A stretch of 64,000 nt of DNA from G963668435 sp963668435 (GTDB lineage Bacteria > Latescibacterota > Latescibacteria > Latescibacterales > Latescibacteraceae). Shown in pieces: positions 34,161 to 43,673 of this stretch; within the stretch, counting starts at the first letter, position 1; the number at the start of each line of letters is the position of its first letter. The stretch covers positions 372,001 through 436,000 of the forward strand of contig CAXXSC010000001.1 of the NCBI GenBank assembly GCA_963668435.2, written 5' to 3'. Below the pieces are notes generated by a model. The model did not search any database, was not told the DNA's origin, and worked only from the letters and a program-made list of their open reading frames with translations. The position numbers and the translations under genes were made by a program.

Positions 34161-34838
34161 TCAGAGCTCTTTGATCGTTATGTTGCGGTACCAGACTTTC
34201 GCGGCGCCGTGAAGGCCCTGGAAACCGATGTGTCCCCTGAGAGGCATGTCCTTATAGGCTGTCCTGAACTTATTTTTGCTGCCATCGGGATTTTTGTGCG
34301 CCTCGGTCCACTTGTCGAGATTCATGTCGATCACCTCGACATCGTTCAGCACCACGTTGATGTTCTTGCCTTTGCAGGTGATTGTGAAACGGTTCCATTC
34401 ACCTGCAGGCCTGACAGCTTTTTTCTTGGGCTCGAGGACATCATATATCGCCCCGCATTCGTGTTTGCTTGACTCGGCCATTTCGTAGGAATCCAGCACC
34501 TGCACTTCAATGCCGGTCTGGATCCAGTCGTCGAGATCGGCGGTCCTGAAAAGAATACCGCTGTTGGCACCGGGATCGAATTTGCATTCGCAGTCGAGAA
34601 TGAAATCACCGTACTGTTCTTTCGTCCAGAACAGACGGTCGTGTACTGCCGCGAGCACCCGTCCTGTCTCGACTGCCCAGCTTCCAGGCTCGTAGACCGC
34701 ATTGGAGAAATCGTCGGCGAAAAGTTCTTTCCAGCCCTGCTGCGAGGTGTCCGGGTGTGTTGCCCGCATGACACAGGCCGGGCTGACGAGCGCAACGAGC
34801 AGCAACGAGAGAATTGCAGTGCTGATTTTATTATGCAT
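34161..34838 (-). CDS. DUF1080 (3-keto-disaccharide hydrolase-type) exported protein
   Basis: 225-residue exported protein with a hydrophobic N-terminus ending in Cys (SPAC, about residue 22), perhaps lipid-anchored. The rest is one DUF1080 jelly-roll: WKELFADDFSN at the start, the strand FILDCEFKF-like FILDCECKFDPGANSGILFR, WNRFTITCKGKNINVVLN and GHIGFQGLHGAAKVWYRNI at the end. The domain is now named 3-keto-disaccharide hydrolase and belongs to a glycoside route in which sugar is first oxidised at C3. It is last in a minus-strand run after the beta-propeller and heparinase-like genes. AAGGAG lies 6 nt before ATG 34838. Its redox partner is not in the window. Confidence 0.88.
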   Translation of the reverse strand: MHNKISTAILSLLLVALVSPACVMRATHPDTSQQGWKELFADDFSNAVYEPGSWAVETGRVLAAVHDRLFWTKEQYGDFILDCECKFDPGANSGILFRTADLDDWIQTGIEVQVLDSYEMAESSKHECGAIYDVLEPKKKAVRPAGEWNRFTITCKGKNINVVLNDVEVIDMNLDKWTEAHKNPDGSKNKFRTAYKDMPLRGHIGFQGLHGAAKVWYRNITIKEL

Positions 34839-34930
34839 CGATCACTCCTTTAATATGAATTCGAGAGATACTGATTTGCCCTTAACGATATGGTTTTGAT
34901 TTCTGTGAGGCAAGTTCCATTCACAGTATT

Positions 34931-36172
34931 TCAGAAAAATCTGTGGTGATCAGCACCGAGTCCTTTTTCGCCAAGTGTCAGGAAACGCTGATTTCCGCCG
35001 TCGGCGTCCATGAGCCACAGGCCGGAGGGCTCGCCGATACGTGCCCGTGCAAATGCGATTGTCTTTCCGTCCGGCGACCAGACTGTCCTGAAGTCCCAGG
35101 CCAGCGGCTCGTTATCGGTGATTTTTCTGAACTCCTTTGTCTCGGGATCGACAAGGCAGATGTCGGTACCACCGCGGGCTTTTTCGGGATAGTAGTCGCG
35201 GTTGAAATGATCGGTGTCAGGACGGCCGTTTGCCCATTGCCACGCGGTTAGCGAGCCCGTTTTTGCCCTCGTGTGAGTGATGAACCTGCCGTCGGGGGAC
35301 CATTCAGGCATGTTCGAGCCACCGCCTTTCGTTTCCGGATCGCCGTAGGAGGTGCCGAACCAGTGACGGAGGCCGTCGGTAATCCTGCGTGTCTCGGAGC
35401 CGTCGGGGCGTGCAATCCATAGATCGGACCAGTCATGGCCGGGATCCTCCCGGAAAAGGCAGTCCTGATAGAGTACCCATTCGCCGTCCGGTGACCAGCT
35501 TGTGCCGAAAAAGAGATGGTCGGGGTCGCTTGCGAGCTTTTTCCTTTCGGATCCGTCGAGCTTTGCGCTGAAAATACTGTATGGCATGGTGTTGGTCACA
35601 TGAAAGGCGAGACGTGTCCCGTCCGGGCTGAGACTGGCGCCGTAGGTGTAGCCGTCGCCCGCTTTCGTGATTTCCACCTGATCGGATCCGTCGAGGTTCA
35701 TGCTCAACAGGCGCTGCTCACCGTCGATTGTCGGCTGGGTGATCATACGCTTGCCGCCGGGAAGGAGGATGGCGGGAAGAAGCTGGTTGGAGGGCCTGTT
35801 TTTCGTGGCGATCTCGGTCAGCTCTTTCGTGCTGAAATTGTATATCCAGATATGTGTGCGGACCTCGCCTTCCCACACCTTGCCTTTTTCGTAGCTTGTC
35901 ACGAGCATCCGTTCGCCATCCTCGAATATCGGGCCGCTTCCCCAACTTTCCTGTCCGGGAATATCGAAATGGAGGTATTCAAGGCCGCTGCCATCGCAAT
36001 TGATAATGCCGATCCTGCGTGTCCGGGTGAGGAATGCCAGCCGCTGTCCTTTTTTCGGATTGGCCTTCGCTGTCGCGGCATTTTGGTTTTTCAGGCCGGA
36101 AAGACCTGCCATTCCTGCGGTGAGCGCTGCGGCTGACCGGCACATTGTCAGTGTGAAATCACGACGTTTCAT
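34931..36172 (-). CDS. Tat-exported TolB-like beta-propeller protein
   Basis: 413-residue protein with a strong twin-arginine signal (MKRRDFTLTMCRSAAAL) and a six-to-seven-bladed propeller. The WSPDG repeat appears several times: SLSPDGTRLAF, SWSPDGEWVLY, EWSPDGRFITH and VWSPDGKTIAF, typical of WD40-like/TolB blades. The end DHHRFF is followed by the stop. Related propellers include oligogalacturonate lyase and TolB-like scaffold proteins; I see no decisive active site. It is encoded between DUF1080 and a heparinase-like lyase, so a role in uronate or glycan processing is possible. ATG 36172 has AAAGG upstream. Confidence 0.82.
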   Translation of the reverse strand: MKRRDFTLTMCRSAAALTAGMAGLSGLKNQNAATAKANPKKGQRLAFLTRTRRIGIINCDGSGLEYLHFDIPGQESWGSGPIFEDGERMLVTSYEKGKVWEGEVRTHIWIYNFSTKELTEIATKNRPSNQLLPAILLPGGKRMITQPTIDGEQRLLSMNLDGSDQVEITKAGDGYTYGASLSPDGTRLAFHVTNTMPYSIFSAKLDGSERKKLASDPDHLFFGTSWSPDGEWVLYQDCLFREDPGHDWSDLWIARPDGSETRRITDGLRHWFGTSYGDPETKGGGSNMPEWSPDGRFITHTRAKTGSLTAWQWANGRPDTDHFNRDYYPEKARGGTDICLVDPETKEFRKITDNEPLAWDFRTVWSPDGKTIAFARARIGEPSGLWLMDADGGNQRFLTLGEKGLGADHHRFF

Positions 36173-36186
36173 AAGCTGCCTTTCTT

Positions 36187-38535
36187 TTACTGAGTGACTG
36201 GTTCGGCAGTGACATTAGCCGGTGATTTGCCCGTGCGTTTAAGTGTTGCACGGCATGGTTCTCCGGCGCTGAGCGGAAGGTCCGCCCCGAATGACAGGCC
36301 GTTCATGTCGATATCGAGCGTGTAGGCATCTGTTCCTTTTTTAAGGTCGGCCTTGTATGTCGTGTCCTGCCCTGAGTTTCGCGGACGGTAGACAGTCACA
36401 AACTCGCAGGGGCCTTCGATTGTTTCCGTTGTGGCGGTGAGATGCCATTGACGGAGGGTGACCCGTGGCCGTGGATTGGGATCGTACTGGTTGGTCTGGC
36501 TGAATGTGAGATTGCCGGGCGACAGGAAATCGATGTCGCAAAAGACCCCGTCGTTATCGACTGTAATCGAATGCTGGCCGTTGACCGCGATCTCCTTTTC
36601 GGCGTGAAGCCAGTACTCGTAAAAAGCTGGATCGTTCGGGGTAAGACGGTCGTAGACAACGATCAGTTCCGGTTTCACAAAGATGATCGTCCGGGTGAAA
36701 TGTTCTGTTTCGCCGGTGACAATATCGATTTCCGGCGTTGTCGTGAATTCGCTGATCCGGCCTTTCGCTTTCGGCGAGCGTTTCGGCTGGTCCTCGCCGT
36801 TGATCCTGATGCAGTTGGTCGAGCGGGTGCTCCACATCCAGTTCTTATGGTGATCACTGCCGTAGTTGTCACGTCGGCCGGTGCGGATCAGGAGATGTTT
36901 GCCGTAAGCCCAGAGATTGAATGAATTACTGGCCTCATAGCCGTGCGACTGTGTCCCGAACGGGCTCGACTTGAAAACCACCTGCACATTTTCCATGCCG
37001 TCGCCGAGGTTGCTGTTCAGGTATGCCTGTCCGGTGCCTTTGAAAAGGCGCGAGCCCGGAAGGTCTTTGGGCGTTTTCGCGGCTATTTTCGGCAGCGCAC
37101 CGTGCACGTAACTGATGTAATCACCGTGGGCGTGGTACTCGCTCGAGTTGACCGGGCCGCCCATTTTCTCCACCCACCACTGCCAGTGGGGATTGCCTGC
37201 CTGTGTGGCGAACGTGGTCATGAGCGGAATGTAGTTCGAGGGCTTGCGAGCGCCGACCAGGTCGCCGAAACCGGTGCCGTAAGTCCCCGGCGGCATCAGA
37301 TACATGGCGTAGTAGCCTACCTGTGAATAATAGGGCTTATCGAAAGCGTCGATACCGAGGGCGGAACGCATGACATCGGCAAACCATGTGAAACGCTCCT
37401 GGTATTCCCACCAGTAGGAAATGCCTTCATGCCAGCCGCCGTCGTCATCACTCCAGACAGGATAGCAGGCGTGGAAAACATTCGCCGCGAACCATGTCCA
37501 GTCGTCGGCCTCCTCGATTTCGCCGTGAAAAGCGATGCCGACCTCGCCGAGAAAATGCCAGGCACGGTTCTTGTGGCTGTTGTAGGGTTTCCAGAAATGG
37601 CTCGGGTTGAGGTGATTATACATTTCAGTGCCGCGTATTCGCATGACCTTACGGCATTTATCCTTCTCGCTGTCGCTGAGAAGGTCAAACGCATACGTGT
37701 ATGCCCGCGAGAAAAGGTAGGCATAGGGCATGCCTGCCTCGTCATTGTAGAGATAGCCGGTGCTGCCTTTCGGGTCCCATTCGGCGCATGCGAGCAGGAT
37801 ACGTTTCGCTTCCTCGCCATACTTTTCGGGTCCGCCGAGCAGATGGGTGAATGCCAGTGTCGCGGCGCCGTTAAGCGCTTTCACCACTCTCATTCGGTTG
37901 CCCCACCAGATGCCGCGCCACTCCTCACTGCCGCGGACAATGCCCTCGGGATAAAGCGGTGGTTCTGAAATATCGGGCGGCTCCGCGAGCAGCTGTGAGC
38001 ACTGGCTGTCGAGGCGCTCGTAAATATCCTTGAGACTGCCTTTGGCCTTGCGTTTCAGTTCCGGCATGTCCTCCGGTCTGACAAAGAGCCGTGGGTGGCT
38101 GTCAGGGATTCTTGCGAGCAGTTCGCCGCGTTCCGGGAGCGGCATCTTGTTGGAGTCAGCAGTGATTTCAAAAGATCGCACCGTACTCCAGCCGCTACAC
38201 CCGCCATCCGCGTTTCTGCCACGGTAGCGCCAGTACAGCCGTCCCTGTCCAAGGCTTTTCGACGCTGTGTGGACATTGGACTCGATTCCATCCGCCGAGT
38301 AGACAATATCGGTGAAATCCCTGTCGCGGGCGCACTGGACTGTCCAGGTCATATTTTTCATCGGTCGCCACGAAAAGGATGGGGGATCGATTGTGGACAC
38401 GGATTTGTATGCGGGACGGTATCCCCATTCGCCGTTACCGGCGGGAGTCTCGTCCAGTGTCTGCGCCATTATGCCCGGTGAAACGCATAACAGGAGAACG
38501 ATGAGTGACATACAATTGAACAGTCTCATTTTCAT
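36187..38535 (-). CDS. Exported heparinase II/III-like polysaccharide lyase (DUF4962 type)
   Basis: 782-residue exported protein, signal peptide about 1-24. An N-terminal Ig-like domain (SVSTIDPPSFSWRP to about 125) is followed by an alpha/alpha toroid with HPRLFVRPEDMPEL and GWHEGISYWWEYQERF, then an anti-parallel beta-sandwich (about 500-780) with FTRTIIFVKPELIVVYDRL. This is the heparinase II/III and alginate-lyase-like fold that cleaves uronate-containing glycans by beta-elimination. The exact polysaccharide is not readable. It is first in a run with the propeller and DUF1080 genes (14-bp and 92-bp gaps). A lipoprotein relative is at 53870. Confidence 0.85.
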   Translation of the reverse strand: MKMRLFNCMSLIVLLLCVSPGIMAQTLDETPAGNGEWGYRPAYKSVSTIDPPSFSWRPMKNMTWTVQCARDRDFTDIVYSADGIESNVHTASKSLGQGRLYWRYRGRNADGGCSGWSTVRSFEITADSNKMPLPERGELLARIPDSHPRLFVRPEDMPELKRKAKGSLKDIYERLDSQCSQLLAEPPDISEPPLYPEGIVRGSEEWRGIWWGNRMRVVKALNGAATLAFTHLLGGPEKYGEEAKRILLACAEWDPKGSTGYLYNDEAGMPYAYLFSRAYTYAFDLLSDSEKDKCRKVMRIRGTEMYNHLNPSHFWKPYNSHKNRAWHFLGEVGIAFHGEIEEADDWTWFAANVFHACYPVWSDDDGGWHEGISYWWEYQERFTWFADVMRSALGIDAFDKPYYSQVGYYAMYLMPPGTYGTGFGDLVGARKPSNYIPLMTTFATQAGNPHWQWWVEKMGGPVNSSEYHAHGDYISYVHGALPKIAAKTPKDLPGSRLFKGTGQAYLNSNLGDGMENVQVVFKSSPFGTQSHGYEASNSFNLWAYGKHLLIRTGRRDNYGSDHHKNWMWSTRSTNCIRINGEDQPKRSPKAKGRISEFTTTPEIDIVTGETEHFTRTIIFVKPELIVVYDRLTPNDPAFYEYWLHAEKEIAVNGQHSITVDNDGVFCDIDFLSPGNLTFSQTNQYDPNPRPRVTLRQWHLTATTETIEGPCEFVTVYRPRNSGQDTTYKADLKKGTDAYTLDIDMNGLSFGADLPLSAGEPCRATLKRTGKSPANVTAEPVTQ

Positions 38536-38570
38536 ACTTCTCCATATATGTAATATGATGTGAATTATCG

Positions 38571-38594
38571 CCGCTGTGCCGCTGTGCCGCTGTG
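38571..38594. repeat. 3 x 8-bp tandem repeat (CCGCTGTG)
   Basis: Three perfect copies of CCGCTGTG just beyond the stop of the radical SAM gene, in the 61-bp gap before the heparinase-like gene. Too short to interpret; it may vary in length. Confidence 0.75.
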
Positions 38595-38596
38595 CT

Positions 38597-39553
38597 CTAT
38601 CTGGCTTTTTTGAGCTCGATGAGATAATCGATCCCGGATAAAACCGAGGGCAGGAAATAACGATCGGGTTTCCTGAAAAGCGAAGCCCGCATGTAACAGT
38701 AGACTGTGCAGCCCTCGCAGTATGCGCTGGCTCCCTCGAGTTTTTTTGCCTCTGCGATCTCCTGTGATTTCAGTAGGCCGTAAAGGTTGTCCTCTATCGG
38801 TATTTCTTTTTCGCGGAAATGGAAACAGGGAAGGATGAGCTTGTTGTCCGGCGAGATCACGACCACCGAGCTGACTGCACGACAGCGCGGTTTTGCCCCC
38901 CTGTTGCCGCCATCGGCGACAAATTTAAGGAATCCCCTGTCGATTGTGACCCCGCGCTGTTTCGAGAGACTGATAAGCTTCTTCGTATTTGCCGGAGAAA
39001 GCCCTTCTACGCCGGGATAGCTGAAACAGGGGTTGATGAAAAGAAGTACTCCAAGCGACCGTGAAAACGCGATGACATCTTCCAGTGTGTCGATATTGTC
39101 GTCGGTGACCGTGAAAATGAATGTCGGTTTTTCGCCGAGCACGCGAGCCGTCTCCACACTTTCGATGACACGGTCGAAACAGGAGACTGCGCGAAGGCTG
39201 TCGTGACTTTCTTTGTCTGCGCCGCCAAGAGAGAACTGGAGGATGTCGATTTTTCCGGCAAGCTCTTTCGCCCGTTTCGGATAAAGGATGCCGTTCGAAG
39301 TGACCGTTGTCCTGAGCCCTGTTTCTTTTGCCGCCCTAAGAGCCTCTGGAATATCCTCGTAAAGCAGAGGTTCGCCGCCGGTAAAATCGACAAAAACCGC
39401 TCCGGCACGCTTGACATCTGTAAGATTCTTCCGGATCGTGCCTATATCTGCCTCGTTTCCGCGCCCGACACTTGTATCGCGCCAGATGTCGCAGAATCCG
39501 CAGCGGGCGTTGCAGCGGTAAGTGAGATAATAGTTGCAGATGACAGGTTTCAT
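38597..39553 (-). CDS. Radical SAM protein with C-terminal Cys cluster
   Basis: 318-residue radical SAM enzyme. The 4Fe-4S motif is RCNARCGFCDIW (Cys14, Cys18, Cys21, CxxxCxxC). DFTGGEPLLYEDIPE is the GGE motif that binds SAM. The C-terminus has PRCRAVSSV, LPCFHF and AYCEGCTVYC, like a SPASM/twitch auxiliary cluster. Members modify peptides, tRNA or small molecules; the last motif resembles that of enzymes acting on peptides or heme. No small peptide partner gene is adjacent, so the substrate is unknown. It sits upstream of the heparinase-like gene (61-bp gap). Confidence 0.87.
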   Translation of the reverse strand: MKPVICNYYLTYRCNARCGFCDIWRDTSVGRGNEADIGTIRKNLTDVKRAGAVFVDFTGGEPLLYEDIPEALRAAKETGLRTTVTSNGILYPKRAKELAGKIDILQFSLGGADKESHDSLRAVSCFDRVIESVETARVLGEKPTFIFTVTDDNIDTLEDVIAFSRSLGVLLFINPCFSYPGVEGLSPANTKKLISLSKQRGVTIDRGFLKFVADGGNRGAKPRCRAVSSVVVISPDNKLILPCFHFREKEIPIEDNLYGLLKSQEIAEAKKLEGASAYCEGCTVYCYMRASLFRKPDRYFLPSVLSGIDYLIELKKAR

Positions 39554-40013
39554 TGCGGTTTCCAGCTGATATGAGAATGGACTCTGGCCGTGATGATGAT
39601 GTTTCTGCTAATGTCAGGAAAAATGACGTCGGAGGCAAGGATTGAAATGCCTTTGCGGCCTACAATGTTGATAAAGCTTATTGTGGAATGAGGTCGAATT
39701 GATCATCACGGGGTAATAACTATCTGTGAATTTCTTGCGGCTCTGCAAGAGTAGCGGGTCTTCTGTTGCATTTGGTCGTGCCGGATTGCCTGTGTCATTT
39801 GAACTCTCAGATTGATATATTCAGAAAAATGTGAAATCATAATAAAATTCCGCAAACGCAATTTATTTCAAACCTTTTGCCGGTATCAGCCGTCACACCT
39901 TAACGAGAGGCGCTTTGGTCAATGCGCCGATTCTCATTGACTCCAGTTCTGATAAGCAGTATATTTACTTAATTATTCCAGAGGTGCAAACAACGAATTT
40001 ACAGGGGTTTTTT
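39554..40013. other. 460-bp non-coding gap with promoter
   Basis: Gap between the radical SAM gene (minus) and the lipoprotein gene (plus). It holds a good promoter at 39937-39965 and no ORF I can support; the open frame back to 39915 is rejected because the promoter lies inside it. Confidence 0.75.
39937..39965 (+). promoter_or_regulatory. Sigma70-type promoter for the lipoprotein gene at 40014
   Basis: TTGACT and TATATT with a 17-nt spacer, 48 nt before GTG 40014. Its position inside the longer reading frame shows that frame does not start at 39915. Confidence 0.75.
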
Positions 40014-41105
40014 GTGATACTTTTTCTGCTTGTCCTACTTGTTCTTTTTGCCGGCTGCGATACCGCGGTCGACAAAAGTGTCACTGCCGATTACAATTCC
40101 ACCGAACCGAGAGGCCTCGAAACAATCGTCATTCCCGCCGATTCCCTCGTTGTCAGCCATACATTCCGCAAGGGTATAGGTTCGTCCTCATACACGCTTG
40201 CCGGAACTTATGGTGATGCCGAGGCGTTTTCCGTATTCAAGTTCAGTGTCGGCAATATCAACAAAGACAATATAGTCGATGCCTACGTTGTTCTCGAGGT
40301 GGATGATACGTGGGAATCTGGTGATGTCGAGTTCGATATTTACGAAACGCACGTTGACTGGGCCGATTCCGTCCTGATCAAGAGCGAGGACTTTCTCCCG
40401 TCGCTGACAACGCCGCTGTCCACTTGTGCTGTAACCGATAGCTCGGTTGTTGAGCTGACCTTTCCGCTGTCTGCCGAGTTGATACAGAGCTGGGATGATT
40501 ACGGTGCGCTTCTGGTGAAGAGTTCCGCGCTTGGCGAGTCGATGGTCAGTCTTTTGAGTGATGATACCAGTTATTCGCCACGGCTTGCGCTCGTGAAGGA
40601 GTACAGCGACGGTGATATCGATACCACCGGTGTGTATGCTTTTGAAGGCACCTATGCTGTCGAGGTGGGCGGCGTTACCGCGCCGACTGTTATATCCGAG
40701 GGTGGTGGCAACGGTTTCGTCATGCAGGTGGGATTGCCGGCTTCGCTTCCGGCTCATGCGACTGTTAACAGCTGTGAGGTAGTCGGCAGGATCCCTTCGA
40801 AAATGATAACATCCACCACGCTCGATATCGATGTGTACCGTATCGAGGATGCGGAGTTCGAGGATATCGACAGTGTTGGCTTGTCATCGACAGATAAATA
40901 CAGAGTGAATGTCTATGATGACACTGAAGACTTTACGCTTGATCTGACTGATATAGTCAATGAATGGCATATTGGCGGTCTCGGGAATTTCGGCCTTCTG
41001 TTCCAGCCGGTGAACGAGGGCAGCTCTCCGTCGCACTGTATGATGACATTTGTTGATTCTATTTACTTTACATATACGCCGTTCCCTGCAACGGCAACAA
41101 AATAA
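40014..41105 (+). CDS. Beta-rich lipoprotein (DNRLRE-like), 363 aa
   Basis: Lipoprotein with lipobox LFAGC (about residue 15 from GTG 40014). The start is GTG 40014: GGGG lies 6 nt upstream and a promoter sits just before it, so the longer frame from 39915 is rejected. Two similar beta-domains follow, with SSSYTLAGTYGDAEAFSVFKF, then a second block around NGFVMQVGLPASLPAH. The pattern of Val-rich strands and LDIDVYRIEDAEFEDID resembles DNRLRE domains seen in surface and cell-wall proteins. No catalytic motif is seen. It is followed by two PorV-like outer-membrane proteins, so a surface role is likely. Confidence 0.7.
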   Translation: MILFLLVLLVLFAGCDTAVDKSVTADYNSTEPRGLETIVIPADSLVVSHTFRKGIGSSSYTLAGTYGDAEAFSVFKFSVGNINKDNIVDAYVVLEVDDTWESGDVEFDIYETHVDWADSVLIKSEDFLPSLTTPLSTCAVTDSSVVELTFPLSAELIQSWDDYGALLVKSSALGESMVSLLSDDTSYSPRLALVKEYSDGDIDTTGVYAFEGTYAVEVGGVTAPTVISEGGGNGFVMQVGLPASLPAHATVNSCEVVGRIPSKMITSTTLDIDVYRIEDAEFEDIDSVGLSSTDKYRVNVYDDTEDFTLDLTDIVNEWHIGGLGNFGLLFQPVNEGSSPSHCMMTFVDSIYFTYTPFPATATK

Positions 41106-41207
41106 GCGGTTTACATGGCTGTCGCCGGGCAGGTTCTGCCGCCCGGATGAGTACCGCGTTTTGCGGCTGACAGTCATACCGCGGAATGAAATTATCTGGA
41201 GCTTTCT

Positions 41208-42401
41208 GTGATTACGACGATACGAACGACTGTTTTTTCTTTATTGCTCTGCTCGGTTTTCGCCCTGTCCGCCGCTGCCAGCCCGATTTATTCATCCAAT
41301 GGTATCGGTTCCGCCGTTCCCGATGAGAACGGATGGGTCAAGGCCATGGGCGGCGCCGGTGTGGCGAATGCGGACGGTGTCAATTCCATGCTGAGGAATC
41401 CTGCACTGCTTTCCGCGTTCAGCCGCTACACTTTTTCTTTCGGTGTCAATCACGACCGTAACACCACCTACTCCGGCGGTGCCGAGGCTCCTGATTTCGC
41501 GCAGACGGATGTCGATCATTTCAGGCTTGTTCTGCCGCTGTATAAACGATTTGTCTTAGGCTGGACTGTTGCGCCCCTGACAAGGACCGACAGCATGATA
41601 TTGTTCACAGACAGTCAGTACCGTGACGAGGTCAGCTTTTCCGGCGGTATCAATGTTTCCTCGGTGAGTGCCGCGACTTCATTCGGCGATTTCCTTCGCC
41701 TGGGCTTTTCCATGAACTATCATTTCGGTATGATCGAGCAGGAATGGATTCGTTATTTTTCAGAGGATTCCAGCTATCTGGATGCAGAGGATTTTGTCAA
41801 GAGCAAGTATAAAGGTTACGGCTATGCTGCCGGTGCGGTTGTTAAGGTCATGCAGGATACCCATGTCGGTATCGGTTATGTTTCGAAAGTGAATCTCGAC
41901 CATTCGCTGAAAATCACACCGGGTGATTTCCAGAATCCCGAACAGCTTCTCTATTCCAATACTTTGCATCTGCCGTCGAGGCTAACTTTCGGTGTCAGCA
42001 GGAAATTCGGCCGATTCACTGCCTGTGCGGATTACCTCATGGAGGGGTGGGCGGATGCTGCCAGTACGACCACGGAAAAAGCGATGTATGACGATGTCGG
42101 GCGTTTCAGCATCGGTCTGAAATACACTCCCGTGGTACCGTATGGTATACCGGTCCCCTTGTATCGGCGCATTCCGCTGTCGATCGGCTTCAAGACCGGG
42201 AACATGTATTACAAGAGCTATCCCAAAATCGACACGGTGACCGAAACGGCGGTGACTTTCGGTTTCGCGATTCCTTTTATAGAGGACGCGGCCTCGCTGG
42301 TGACCTCCTTTGAGGTCGGCAACCGTGGGGACAAAGGGAAGAACGGCTGGGAGGAATCCTATATTGGCATCGGATTCCTGCTCACCGGTATGATAAAATA
42401 A
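41208..42401 (+). CDS. PorV/UPF0164-type outer-membrane protein
   Basis: 397-residue outer-membrane beta-barrel. Signal peptide about 1-24 (ALSAAAS). The plug motif GGAGVANADGVNSMLRNPAL matches PorV and UPF0164 proteins, close to FadL. The rest is predicted amphipathic strands, for example RFTACADYLMEGWADAA. In FCB bacteria PorV is a shuttle and attachment partner of type IX secretion; other members are general transporters. The start is GTG 41208 with GGAG 6 nt upstream. It ends FLLTGMIK without the C-terminal aromatic, so barrel closure is not proven. A second such gene follows. Confidence 0.78.
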   Translation: MITTIRTTVFSLLLCSVFALSAAASPIYSSNGIGSAVPDENGWVKAMGGAGVANADGVNSMLRNPALLSAFSRYTFSFGVNHDRNTTYSGGAEAPDFAQTDVDHFRLVLPLYKRFVLGWTVAPLTRTDSMILFTDSQYRDEVSFSGGINVSSVSAATSFGDFLRLGFSMNYHFGMIEQEWIRYFSEDSSYLDAEDFVKSKYKGYGYAAGAVVKVMQDTHVGIGYVSKVNLDHSLKITPGDFQNPEQLLYSNTLHLPSRLTFGVSRKFGRFTACADYLMEGWADAASTTTEKAMYDDVGRFSIGLKYTPVVPYGIPVPLYRRIPLSIGFKTGNMYYKSYPKIDTVTETAVTFGFAIPFIEDAASLVTSFEVGNRGDKGKNGWEESYIGIGFLLTGMIK

Positions 42402-42563
42402 CGGCAATTTCGCGGCAGTATTCTTTTTGCCGTGTTTATGACATACGTATTTGACGGTGACTGCCTGTTTTTTCAGTCCCGGAAGTGATACGAGTTGAAC
42501 AACAGCCCCTTCGAGCAGTGGATGTATTGAAGGTTTCCATACTGACGGGTCTGTTCCCGCGGT

Positions 42564-43655
42564 ATGGCATATGTCCCTTGCGGGCGTGTCAATCTCGGAG
42601 TACGATGCAAAGGGGGCTTCGTTCTGAGAAAGTGTATTGGTGTGCTGTTTCTGGTCATGCTGACTGCTTTTTCGGCATCGGCTGATTCGACCAGATATTT
42701 TACAATGGGAACTGCGCGGGCCAGAGCGCTTGCCATGGCCGGGGCATATTATTCGGTTGAGGACGATTTCTCGGCCGGTTTTTATAATCCCGGTGCGTTC
42801 AAAATCCATGCGACGAAGAATGAGCGCCGTATCAAGCTGTTCTTCAATCCGGTGGCTTCCCTGACAGCGTTCAAGGATTATTCCGACTACGACTATGATT
42901 ACAGCCGGGATGGCGAACTGACGTTCGAAGAGGCGCTGGTGTCGTTGTCGATGGCGATCAAGGGTCTGACATTCACCACGACATACCTCGATTTTGGTAT
43001 AGGTTTGGGTGAAGAGATCATTGGCGGATCTGCCGCAAGTATGAAGACCGCGGGTGAGCTTCTCAGTTTCGAGGGCATGAACTCGGGGGCTTTCCATTCG
43101 GCATTTGTGAATATGAAAATTGCACCGGCAGTCTCGATAGGTCTTGCCGGTACGCTCTATTCTCACGGTTTCGACGATAGTAATGATCTGGATAGCGGCT
43201 ATACTTTCGGTGTCCAGCTCGCACCGAACCCTAAGCTAAATGTCGGTATTGTCTATACCGAAATACCGGAGGATTTCGAGAACGCACGCATGGGCCTCGA
43301 AAGTGTGGAGAGTAATTCGGCGATCAGCGGTCTTACCTATCACCCGGATGAAAAGACGATACTCTCGTTCGATCTTCGCTCAGTGAACAAGGAAGACAAT
43401 GACACATCGCGTCAGATACACATGGGATTTGAGCGAACATTTTACGAGCGGATCTCTTTCCGTGCAGGATATTACCGCGAGAAGGCTACCGATCACAACA
43501 TCTATTCGGCCGGTATCGGGCTCCTTCCCCGCTGGGAAAAAATTAAAAAGTTTTCAGGAACGACAAGAAATGATATATTGTCGTATGCATTCATACTGGA
43601 AGAGAACTCATACAGCAGGCGTTGGCATGTATTGTCACTGCTGTTGCGCATGTAA
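42564..43655 (+). CDS. PorV-like outer-membrane protein, second copy
   Basis: About 340-residue barrel protein. A signal peptide around LRKCIGVLFLVMLTAFSAS precedes ARALAMAGAYYSVEDDFS, then AGFYNPGAFKIH, the PorV/UPF0164 plug pattern. The coordinates use the first in-frame ATG (42564), which has no ribosome site. The likely true start is CTG 42624, where AGGGGG lies about 8 nt upstream, or GTG 42642. It is followed 18 bp later by ybgF, which suggests one envelope operon. A strand-rich body includes YTFGVQLAPNPKLNVGIVY. Its partner in secretion or transport is unknown. Confidence 0.72.
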   Translation: MAYVPCGRVNLGVRCKGGFVLRKCIGVLFLVMLTAFSASADSTRYFTMGTARARALAMAGAYYSVEDDFSAGFYNPGAFKIHATKNERRIKLFFNPVASLTAFKDYSDYDYDYSRDGELTFEEALVSLSMAIKGLTFTTTYLDFGIGLGEEIIGGSAASMKTAGELLSFEGMNSGAFHSAFVNMKIAPAVSIGLAGTLYSHGFDDSNDLDSGYTFGVQLAPNPKLNVGIVYTEIPEDFENARMGLESVESNSAISGLTYHPDEKTILSFDLRSVNKEDNDTSRQIHMGFERTFYERISFRAGYYREKATDHNIYSAGIGLLPRWEKIKKFSGTTRNDILSYAFILEENSYSRRWHVLSLLLRM

Positions 43656-43673
43656 CCTTCAGGAGGGCTTGTC

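Noticed and set aside
39915..40013. 33-residue N-terminal extension of the lipoprotein
   Set aside because: Contains a strong promoter and ends at GTG with its own ribosome site and signal peptide.
41982..43166. 394-residue minus-strand open frame
   Set aside because: Spans two plus-strand outer-membrane protein genes; Arg- and His-rich composition typical of antisense frames.
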